DNA from: Billgrantia bachuensis
GTDB taxonomy: Bacteria; Pseudomonadota; Gammaproteobacteria; Pseudomonadales; Halomonadaceae
Direction of reading: 5' to 3'
Length of the DNA stretch: 33,532 bases
NCBI RefSeq assembly: GCF_011742165.1
Contig: NZ_JAAQTO010000044.1
Location: 1 to 33,532 of the forward strand
Below the pieces are notes generated by a model. The model made no database searches. It saw nothing but the letters and a program-made list of their open reading frames with translations, and was not told where the DNA came from. Position 1 is the stretch's first letter; the number at the start of each line of letters is the position of its first letter. The position numbers were made by a program, and so were the translations under genes. Positions 28,270 to 33,532 of the stretch are shown here, in pieces.

Positions 28270-29616
28270 TCAGGCCAGTACGGGCCGCACGGAGTCACCG
28301 CGGCCGATGCCATAGTAGGCGAGCCCTGCAGCCTTGACGGTATCGGGTTGGAACAGATTGCGGCCGTCGACAAGCACCGGTTCCACTAGCTTCTCGCGCA
28401 ATTCGTTGAAGTCGATGGTGCGAAAGGCTTTCCACTCGGTGCAGATGACCAGTGCGTGTGCCCCCTCGAGTGCGTCGTCACGACGTTCGGTCAGCACCAG
28501 GTCGTCGCGCTCCCCGTAGATGCGCTGGCATTCAGCGGTCGCTTCCGGGTCGAAGGCCTGGACCCGCGCGCCGGCGTCCCACAGGGCTTCCATCAGGGCG
28601 CGGCTGGGTGCTTCGCGCATGTCGTCGGTATTGGGCTTGAAGGCCAGTCCCCAAACAGCGATGGTCTTGCCGGCCAATTGGCCGTCGAAAGCCTGGCACA
28701 GCTTCTCGAACAGCTTGTTCTTCTGCCGGGCGTTGACCCGCTCAACGGCCTTGATCATCTCGGCAGGATGACCGATCTCCTCGGCGGTATGAGCGAGCGC
28801 CTTGACGTCCTTGGGGAAGCAGGAGCCGCCGTAACCACAGCCCGGGTAGATGAAGCTATAGCCGATCCTCGGGTCGGAGCCGATACCATGACGCACCTCC
28901 TCGACATCGGCGCCCAAGCGCTCGGCAAGATTGGCGACCTCGTTGATGAAGCTGATCTTGGTCGCCAGCATGGCATTGGCAGCGTACTTGGTCAGTTCGG
29001 CGCTGCGCACGCCCATGAACATCATCTTGTCGCGCTGACGGTTATAGGGGCCGTAGCACTCAATCATGGCTTTCTTGACGCGCTCCGAGTCGGTGCCAAC
29101 GACGATACGCGAGCCACGCGAAAAGTCTTCGATGGCTGCGCCTTCCTTGAGGAATTCCGGGTTGGAGCAGACGTCGAACTCCAGATTAATGCCGCGCTTT
29201 TCCAGCTCGGCAGCTACGGTGCGTTCCACCTTGCTGGCGGTGCCGACGGGCACGGTCGACTTGTCGACGACGATCTTGTAATCGTTCATGTGCTGGCCGA
29301 TGGTTTCCGCCACCTTCAGCACGTACTTGAGATCGGCGCTGCCATCCTCGTCGGAAGGGGTGCCCACGGCAATGAACTGGAGCAGGCCGAACTCAACGGC
29401 CTTGGCGGCATCGGTGGTGAACTCGATGCGCCCCGCGGCCTTGTTGTTGCTGATCAACTCTTCCAGGCCGGGCTCATAGATGGGTACCTCTCCATCATTC
29501 AGGCGAGCCACCTTCTCGGCATCGATGTCCACACACATGACCTGGTGGCCGACATCGGCCAGACAGGCGCCGGTTACCAGTCCTACATAGCCAGAACCGA
29601 AGATGGTAATCCTCAT
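28270..29616 (-). CDS. ugd: UDP-glucose 6-dehydrogenase
   Basis: This cytoplasmic enzyme oxidises UDP-glucose to UDP-glucuronate with two NAD+. The 448 residues show the Rossmann [10 protein letters not shown] (7-16), [12 protein letters not shown] (154-165), [14 protein letters not shown] with Lys210, the catalytic Cys266 in [10 protein letters not shown], and [17 protein letters not shown] in the C-terminal domain. These are the patterns of UGDH/TuaD, not of GDP-mannose dehydrogenase AlgD (which has LGYVGAVCAGCL and FAFGGSCLPKD). The ATG at 29616 follows AAGGAG; the 13 codons upstream are not conserved-looking. As first gene of the operon it most likely supplies the synthase substrate, so the polymer should contain glucuronic acid. 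Supply for another polymer cannot be excluded. Confidence 0.95.
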   Translation of the reverse strand: MRITIFGSGYVGLVTGACLADVGHQVMCVDIDAEKVARLNDGEVPIYEPGLEELISNNKAAGRIEFTTDAAKAVEFGLLQFIAVGTPSDEDGSADLKYVLKVAETIGQHMNDYKIVVDKSTVPVGTASKVERTVAAELEKRGINLEFDVCSNPEFLKEGAAIEDFSRGSRIVVGTDSERVKKAMIECYGPYNRQRDKMMFMGVRSAELTKYAANAMLATKISFINEVANLAERLGADVEEVRHGIGSDPRIGYSFIYPGCGYGGSCFPKDVKALAHTAEEIGHPAEMIKAVERVNARQKNKLFEKLCQAFDGQLAGKTIAVWGLAFKPNTDDMREAPSRALMEALWDAGARVQAFDPEATAECQRIYGERDDLVLTERRDDALEGAHALVICTEWKAFRTIDFNELREKLVEPVLVDGRNLFQPDTVKAAGLAYYGIGRGDSVRPVLA

Positions 29617-29651
29617 GATCGTCGTCGCTCCTTGCAGTTTCGCCCTGTCAT

Positions 29652-29726
29652 CCAATCAACGCCATCGTGCCTATGCCGGAGGTGACCGACGGGCGATGGC
29701 GTGCAGGGTCGGATTTAGTTGATTGG
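29652..29726 (-). promoter_or_regulatory. structured 5' leader of the ugd operon
   Basis: On the minus strand, CCAATCAAC (29726-29718) pairs with GTTGATTGG (29660-29652), and GCCATCG (29700-29694) pairs with CGATGGC (29667-29661). The two stems nest: their 3' arms are contiguous, while the 5' arms are separated by 17 bases, giving a 16-bp interrupted stem that closes a 26-base loop. The base of the stem starts about four bases after the predicted transcription start. The loop contains CACCTCC, which could pair weakly with the ugd ribosome binding site. No known riboswitch class is recognised. Confidence 0.5.
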
Positions 29727-29741
29727 CGTGCCATACGGTAC

Positions 29742-29756
29742 GCAACATTCGCGCCA
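29742..29756 (-). promoter_or_regulatory. sigma-54 promoter match for the ugd operon
   Basis: The minus-strand sequence TGGCGCGAATGTTGC (29756 to 29742) has GG and GC elements exactly 10 bases apart. It agrees with the sigma-54 consensus TGGCACG-N4-TTGC at all but one defined position. The start would be near 29730, giving a leader of about 115 bases. RpoN control is known for algD in Pseudomonas, so it is plausible here, but this is a sequence prediction. Confidence 0.6.
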
Positions 29757-29819
29757 ACTAGAAAACACTGTTTCCTGTCAGGGATTTGGCGAGATGTGAA
29801 GAAAATAATTGTGCGATGG

Positions 29820-29835
29820 GACGGCACAAGCCGTC
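29820..29835. promoter_or_regulatory. perfect dyad upstream of the sigma-54 site
   Basis: GACGGC (29820-29825), ACAA and GCCGTC (29830-29835) form a perfect inverted repeat centred about 70 bases upstream of the -24 element. That is where an enhancer-binding protein could bind. No T-run flanks it, so a terminator for the RimK-like gene is less likely. Confidence 0.3.
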
Positions 29836-29938
29836 GCCAATAAGAGACGTATGTAGACCGAAGTGGCCTTAGCCTTTCAAATCAAGAGCTTGAACTGTCT
29901 CCTAATGGCGACAAGGATAGTTGGTAGGGAGGTAAGTT

Positions 29939-29966
29939 ATTGTATCCTTTTGTTTTGTTCGGTCAG
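29939..29966 (-). promoter_or_regulatory. possible distal sigma-70 promoter for the ugd operon
   Basis: On the minus strand CTGACC (29966-29961), a 16-base spacer and TACAAT (29944-29939) resemble a sigma-70 promoter. It would give a leader of over 300 bases that includes the sigma-54 site and stem. The rest of the 378-base gap between ugd and the RimK-like gene is AT-richer than its surroundings and shows no open reading frame that looks coding. Confidence 0.3.
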
Positions 29967-29994
29967 TTCGTAAACATGGCCCTCAAGAGTCTCT

Positions 29995-31497
29995 CTACTC
30001 TGCCGACCTAGCCGAGACGCGGGCTTCCATGCGGGACAGGAAGATACCCATGATGCGCTCGTAGAGCTGGCGGCCCAGAACGGTATCCTCGATACCGGCG
30101 TCCACGTTGGGGTTGTCGTTCACCTCGATGACAACCACGCGCTCTCCGGCCTGCTTGAGATCGACGCCGTAGAGTCCATCGCCGATCAAACGGGTAGCCT
30201 TCAACGCCGCCCTGATCACGGCGGGGGGGACCTCGGCCGGATCGTGAGTAGTGAAGCCGCCACTCTTCACCCTGGCGCCCGAGTGGTCGTAGATCTGCCA
30301 ATGGCCGCGCGCCATGTAATAGCGGCTGGCGAACAGTACCTGGCCATCCAGAACGCCGATGCGCCAGTCATACTCGGTCGGCAGCCACTCCTGCAGCAGC
30401 AGCAGGGCGGAATCCTCGAACAGGCGCCGGGTTTCGTGCTCCAGCTGTTCGAAAGAGCCAATCTTGACGATCCCGCGAGAGAAGGCGCCATCGGGGATCT
30501 TCAGCACCAGAGGGAAGCTCAGCCCGGCAACTCGTTCCGCCAGAGGACGACGGTCGCGCCGTTTCAGTAGCACCCCTTCCGGCGCAGGCACGCCGCGGGC
30601 ACGCAAGAGCGCGTGCAGGTAGACCTTGTTGGTACAACGCAGAATGTCCCGTGGGGAGTCGATCACTACCAGCCCCTCATGCTCGGCGAGTCGGGCCATG
30701 CGGTAGGTGTGGTGATCCAGCGCCGTCGTCTCGCGGATGAAGAGTCCGTCGAACTCGGCGAGTCGTCCCGCATCGCGCCGGGTGATCAGCGAAACGTCGA
30801 TACCTAGCTTGCGTCCGGCACGAATGAAGGCCTTGAGCGCACTGCGATTGCTCGGCGGCAAGGCTTCCTTGGGGTCGACCAGTATGGCCAGGTCGAAGCG
30901 ATAGCGACGGCGCGCCTTGGGCGTGCGCCATACCTTGCGTGAGTGCCGGTTTAGCGCAGAGGCGAACAGGTCCTGCTCGTCAGCGTTGAGATCGCGAAGG
31001 TGGATCGGCTTTAGCCGGGCTAGTCGCCACAGGTCGTGGCGTCGTACCAGGCGTGCCTCGAGCAAGGGGCAGGGCAGGCGCTCGAAGAGTTTGCGTGCGA
31101 GCCGGGCCAGCTCGGGTTCACGGCATTCACCGAAGAGCACGCGCAGGGTCACATTATCGCCGGCAAGACGACCCTGGCGCGCCAGCTCGCCAAGCAGCGG
31201 CGCCAGCGTATCCAGCTGCAGATCGACCAGCGTCTTGCGCGACAGTTCGTTGAGGGTCTCGACGCTGGGCAGGACACGCTGGCCGCGTGCCTGGGCGAGC
31301 AGCGAGACGTAGTAGCCGGTGCCAAGATAGTCGAGTTCGCCGCACAGGTTGATTACATGGGTGCTGCGGTCCTGGTCGGCTACGCTGCGATGACGTCGGT
31401 CCAGAGCCAGGAAGTCGTCGGCGCTGATCAGGTCTTCGGAGGGGTAGTAGGGCCGCCAGTCTTCCTGTCGGTCGACGACGATACGCAAGGGGCTCAT
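29995..31497 (-). CDS. RimK-family ATP-grasp ligase with RLAN N-terminal domain
   Basis: This 500-residue member of the RimK-like ATP-grasp superfamily is likely to form an amide bond between an acyl phosphate and an amino group; its substrate is unknown. The N-terminal half resembles the RimK-like ATP-grasp N-terminal (RLAN) domain (IVVDRQEDWRPYYPSEDLI, VINLCGELDYLGTGYYVSLLA). The C-terminal half is ATP-grasp, with FPLVLKIPDGAFSRG, LLQEWLPTEYDWRIGVLDG and the metal-site VIEVNDNPNVDAG. It is much longer than RimK itself (about 300). The frame is open to 31695, but the ATG at 31497 begins the conserved part; its ribosome binding site is weak. In related genomes such genes neighbour a GNAT gene, as here. 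Confidence 0.88.
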   Translation of the reverse strand: MSPLRIVVDRQEDWRPYYPSEDLISADDFLALDRRHRSVADQDRSTHVINLCGELDYLGTGYYVSLLAQARGQRVLPSVETLNELSRKTLVDLQLDTLAPLLGELARQGRLAGDNVTLRVLFGECREPELARLARKLFERLPCPLLEARLVRRHDLWRLARLKPIHLRDLNADEQDLFASALNRHSRKVWRTPKARRRYRFDLAILVDPKEALPPSNRSALKAFIRAGRKLGIDVSLITRRDAGRLAEFDGLFIRETTALDHHTYRMARLAEHEGLVVIDSPRDILRCTNKVYLHALLRARGVPAPEGVLLKRRDRRPLAERVAGLSFPLVLKIPDGAFSRGIVKIGSFEQLEHETRRLFEDSALLLLQEWLPTEYDWRIGVLDGQVLFASRYYMARGHWQIYDHSGARVKSGGFTTHDPAEVPPAVIRAALKATRLIGDGLYGVDLKQAGERVVVIEVNDNPNVDAGIEDTVLGRQLYERIMGIFLSRMEARVSARSAE

Positions 31498-31566
31498 GGG
31501 CGAGATCCGTTCGGTGGGAAAGGGGCGGCCGCGCCGCGACATGCGGCCAGCATGCCGCTGCAACTT

Positions 31567-31628
31567 CCTGTCGACAAGCGCTTCGACAGGTGAAATGATT
31601 TCATGATTGCGGCGGGTCAGAGCCCGCC
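31567..31628. promoter_or_regulatory. three dyads in the divergent RimK-like/GNAT promoter region
   Basis: Three perfect inverted repeats lie in the 187-base gap between two divergent genes. They are CCTGTCGA-N8-TCGACAGG (31567-31590), TGAAAT-G-ATTTCA (31591-31603) and GGCGGG-N6-CCCGCC (31611-31628). The first two are directly adjacent and look like regulator operators; the third is a GC-rich hairpin. No clear -35/-10 pair was recognised. Which protein binds, if any, is unknown. Confidence 0.4.
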
Positions 31629-31684
31629 GATTGGACCTAGGTTGATAGCAGCCGCGTTGCGACCGTGAGCCCCGGAGAATCCCC

Positions 31685-32167
31685 ATGACCGTCACTCTGC
31701 GCCAGGCCCAGCCACAGGACCTGGACGCACTCTTTCGCCTGGAGCAGGTAGCCTTCAGCGGCGATCAATTCAGCCGTCGGCAGCTCTGGCACCTGTTGAA
31801 TCGCGCTCATGCCGAGACCCTCGTCGCCGACGATGGGGAGCGGTTCATGGGATATGGCACTCTGCTGTTCCGGCGAGGCAGTCGTCGTGCCCGGCTTTAT
31901 TCGTTCTGCGTTCATCCCGAGGCCAGGGGCAGCGGATTGGGTCGACGACTGCTCGAGGCGCTGGAGCAGGTCGCCGTACGGCAAGATGCCGAGGCGCTGG
32001 GTCTGGAGGTGCGGGCAGACAATCGCGTCGCCCTGGGCCTCTACCGGCGCATGGGCTTTCGGCTGGAGCGCTGGCTCGACGACTACTACGAGGATGGCTG
32101 TGCCGGCTGGCAAATGAACAAGTCGCTCGTCTGTCTGGTGGAAGAAGCCTCGACCCAGGATCGGTAA
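31685..32167 (+). CDS. GNAT-family N-acetyltransferase
   Basis: This 160-residue single-domain acetyltransferase uses acetyl-CoA and resembles RimI. The acetyl-CoA binding motif RGSGLG (81-86, pattern R/QxxGxG) follows the YSFCVHPEA strand, and the C-terminal NRVALGLYRRMGF block is typical. GGAG lies about nine bases before the ATG. It is divergent from the RimK-like ligase. In many gammaproteobacteria the neighbour of that ligase is a GNAT fused to a C39-type peptidase domain; here no peptidase domain follows, since the protein ends soon after the GNAT fold. The acetylated substrate is unknown. Confidence 0.85.
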   Translation: MTVTLRQAQPQDLDALFRLEQVAFSGDQFSRRQLWHLLNRAHAETLVADDGERFMGYGTLLFRRGSRRARLYSFCVHPEARGSGLGRRLLEALEQVAVRQDAEALGLEVRADNRVALGLYRRMGFRLERWLDDYYEDGCAGWQMNKSLVCLVEEASTQDR

Positions 32168-32236
32168 GCCCAGGCGCGCAGGGATCGGTCCGGGCTGATA
32201 GACTTCCGGCATGATTGGGCAAACAAGGACATCGCC

Positions 32237-32722
32237 ATGCCATCCTTCGACATCGTTTCCGAATACGACAAGCACGAAGCCAGCAATGCCGTCGATCAGG
32301 CCAACCGTGAAATCCAGGGCCGCTTCGACTTCAAGGGCGTCAAGGCGAGCTTCGAGCTGAATGGCGACACGGTGCAGCTCGAGGCGGAAGTCGACTTTCA
32401 GCTCAAGCAGATGCTCGACGTGTTGCGCAACCGTCTCATTGCCCGTGGCATCGACGCCCGCTGCATGGAGGAGCAGGAGCCCGAGCTCTCCGGCGTGCGC
32501 GCGCGCCAGGAGGTCAAGCTCAAGCAGGGATTGGAGCAGAAGGAGGCCAAGGATATCGTCAAGCGTATCAAGGACAGCAAGCTCAAGGTGCAGGCGCAGA
32601 TTCAGGGCGACAAGGTCAGGGTCACCGGCAAGAAGCGTGACGATCTGCAGGACGTCATCGCCATGCTGCGCGGCGAAGGCGGCCCCGATCTGGCGTTGCA
32701 GTTCGATAATTTCCGCGACTGA
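32237..32722 (+). CDS. yajQ: YajQ-family nucleotide-binding protein
   Basis: This 161-residue protein matches YajQ over its full length: MPSFDIVSE at the start, RFDFKGV.ASFEL, LKQG, IKDSKLKVQAQIQGD.VRVTGK.RDDLQ.V and FDNFRD at the end. It folds as two ferredoxin-like domains. YajQ proteins bind c-di-GMP and other nucleotides or RNA, and in some pathogens act as c-di-GMP effectors with a LysR partner; no such partner gene is in this window. AAGGA precedes the ATG. It follows the GNAT gene by 69 bases. Confidence 0.95.
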   Translation: MPSFDIVSEYDKHEASNAVDQANREIQGRFDFKGVKASFELNGDTVQLEAEVDFQLKQMLDVLRNRLIARGIDARCMEEQEPELSGVRARQEVKLKQGLEQKEAKDIVKRIKDSKLKVQAQIQGDKVRVTGKKRDDLQDVIAMLRGEGGPDLALQFDNFRD

Positions 32723-32796
32723 GAGGCGCAGCCCCACGCCATCGGCACCGGTCGATGGCGAATCGTTGACCTGGCGCAAGTGCGCGTCGAACGCTA

Positions 32797-32824
32797 CTTG
32801 AAAACCGGCCCTGCGCCACCAATT
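32797..32824 (+). promoter_or_regulatory. sigma-32-like heat-shock promoter of hsp20
   Basis: CTTGAAA (32797-32803) matches the sigma-32 -35 consensus exactly. After 13 bases, CACCAATT (32817-32824) matches five of the seven defined positions of the -10 consensus CCCCATNT. The start would be near 32830, about 66 bases upstream of the hsp20 ATG. Confidence 0.6.
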
Positions 32825-32838
32825 CTGTTCATGCCGGA

Positions 32839-32855
32839 ACGGGCTCGAAGCCCGT
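32839..32855 (+). other. hairpin in the hsp20 5' leader
   Basis: ACGGGCT (32839-32845), loop CGA and AGCCCGT (32849-32855) form a perfect 7-bp stem early in the predicted leader, about 40 bases before the start codon. It does not cover the ribosome binding site (AGGAGG), so a ROSE-type thermometer is not shown. It may protect the 5' end of the mRNA. Confidence 0.35.
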
Positions 32856-32895
32856 CCTATGCGTCACGTGTCTCACGACGAACAGGAGGTGGCGT

Positions 32896-33426
32896 ATGAA
32901 ACTGCAGAAATTCTCTCCCTGGAACTGGTTCAAGAGCGAACGCCGCGATGCCGCGGCGCCGGCTCCCGTGGAGCCTCGCCAGGGCGAACTCTCGCCGTTG
33001 CTCGGCATGCATCAGGAGCTGGACCGCTGGATGAATGGCGTCATGCGTCAGTTCGGCATGCCGACGCTCGAGAGCCGCTTCGGCGACCTGACCAGCCTGC
33101 TCAGGCCGCAGCTCGACATTGCCGAGCGCGACGAGGAGTACCTGATCAGCGTCGAGGTGCCCGGCGTGGACGAGAAAGACGTCAAGCTGACCCTGGACGG
33201 CGATCGGTTGATCATCGAGGGCGAGAAACGACAGGAGAGCAGCACCAAGGAAGACCGCTACCAGCGCATCGAGCGCTCCTATGGCAGCTTCCGCCGGGTG
33301 CTCGACCTGCCCGACGATGCACGTCCCGAAGAGATCTCGGCCTCGTTCGCCAACGGGGTGCTCAAGGTTCACGTGCCGCGCAGCGGCGAAGCGAAAGCGA
33401 ACCGTCGCGAAATACCCATCCACTAG
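32896..33426 (+). CDS. Hsp20/alpha-crystallin small heat-shock protein
   Basis: This 176-residue ATP-independent holdase binds unfolding proteins. A variable N-terminal arm (about 1-70, beginning with the basic/aromatic KLQKFSPWNWFK) is followed by an alpha-crystallin domain (about 72-160: PQLDIAERDEEYLISVEVPGV, LIIEGEKR, YGSFRRVLDLP, ASFANGVLKVHVPR). The C-terminus has the short IPI motif used for oligomer contacts. AGGAGG precedes the ATG. The gene has a sigma-32-like promoter and appears monocistronic; an IS3-family element begins about 30 bases after its stop. Confidence 0.94.
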   Translation: MKLQKFSPWNWFKSERRDAAAPAPVEPRQGELSPLLGMHQELDRWMNGVMRQFGMPTLESRFGDLTSLLRPQLDIAERDEEYLISVEVPGVDEKDVKLTLDGDRLIIEGEKRQESSTKEDRYQRIERSYGSFRRVLDLPDDARPEEISASFANGVLKVHVPRSGEAKANRREIPIH

Positions 33427-33455
33427 CGCTTATCGACGTCATTGGCTCGCCTTCG

Positions 33456-33532
33456 TGAACTGACCCCCGAAAGTTGGACACTGATCCAACCGTAGGGGGT
33501 TTTGCATGGCCAAGTATTCGGCCGAGTTCAAG
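33456..33532 (+). mobile_element. left end of an IS3-family (IS150-like) insertion sequence, cut by window end
   Basis: The sequence beginning TGAACTGACCCCC (33456) and continuing through AAAGTTGGACA is typical of the terminal inverted repeats of IS150-type IS3 elements, which start with TG. It includes a perfect stem, GTTGGA (33473-33478), loop CACTGA and TCCAAC (33485-33490). A transposase gene starts at 33506. The exact boundary (33456 or 33461) cannot be fixed without the right end and target duplication. Confidence 0.75.
33506..33532 (+). CDS. IS3-family transposase OrfA, first nine codons only
   Basis: The ATG at 33506 opens the frame MAKYSAEFK, the usual start of the helix-turn-helix OrfA of IS3-family elements. 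GGGGG is 8 bases upstream. The rest lies beyond the window, so completeness cannot be judged. The call rests on the adjoining inverted repeat and this short peptide. Confidence 0.65.

Noticed and set aside
28270..29616. Annotating the first operon gene as algD (GDP-mannose 6-dehydrogenase)
   Set aside because: Motifs around the nucleotide site, the catalytic cysteine and the C-terminal domain fit UDP-glucose dehydrogenase and not AlgD.
29752..29775. Short AAACA-C-TGTTT palindrome as a regulator site
   Set aside because: Five-base arms are too short to distinguish from chance in this AT-richer gap.

Overview
The window looks like a chromosomal segment of a GC-rich gammaproteobacterium, most likely Halomonas or a close relative. 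The evidence is the core gene order (psd, rhodanese, rsgA / orn / queG / nnr-tsaE-amiB-mutL-miaA-hfq-hflX-hflKC-hisZ-purA), the RhdA-type rhodanese and the MutL with an endonuclease motif. I assign this from gene content and order, not from a search.

Positions 1-17599 are housekeeping. The minus-strand run rsgA > rhodanese > psd is cut by the window start. orn is divergent from rsgA across a small shared promoter and converges on queG. From 4476 a tight co-directional run covers metabolite repair (nnr), tRNA t6A synthesis (tsaE), peptidoglycan amidase (amiB), mismatch repair (mutL), tRNA i6A (miaA), the RNA chaperone hfq, the ribosome-associated GTPase hflX and the FtsH regulators hflK/hflC. 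Strong hairpins and T-tracts separate these from hisZ-purA.

Positions 17668-29616 are the accessory part and the most interesting one: an eight-gene minus-strand operon for an acidic exopolysaccharide. In transcription order it holds UDP-glucose 6-dehydrogenase, an Alg8-like polymerase with a novel C-terminal extension, an Alg44-like PilZ co-polymerase, a PL14-like lyase, a PL5-like lyase, an 880-residue Sel1-repeat lipoprotein, then a second PL14-like lyase and a second PL5-like lyase. The machinery resembles alginate synthesis, but the precursor enzyme belongs to the UDP-glucose rather than the GDP-mannose dehydrogenase type, and algG, algX, algE and the acetylation genes are absent. My hypothesis is a c-di-GMP-gated polyglucuronate (glucuronan) synthase operon with two built-in lyase pairs. 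Upstream lies a good sigma-54 promoter match followed by a leader predicted to fold into a long stem.

Positions 29995-33532 hold a RimK-family ATP-grasp ligase divergent from a GNAT acetyltransferase (with several dyads between them), a YajQ-family nucleotide-binding protein, an Hsp20 chaperone behind a sigma-32-like promoter, and the left end of an IS3-family element cut by the window end. No tRNA, rRNA or CRISPR array was seen.
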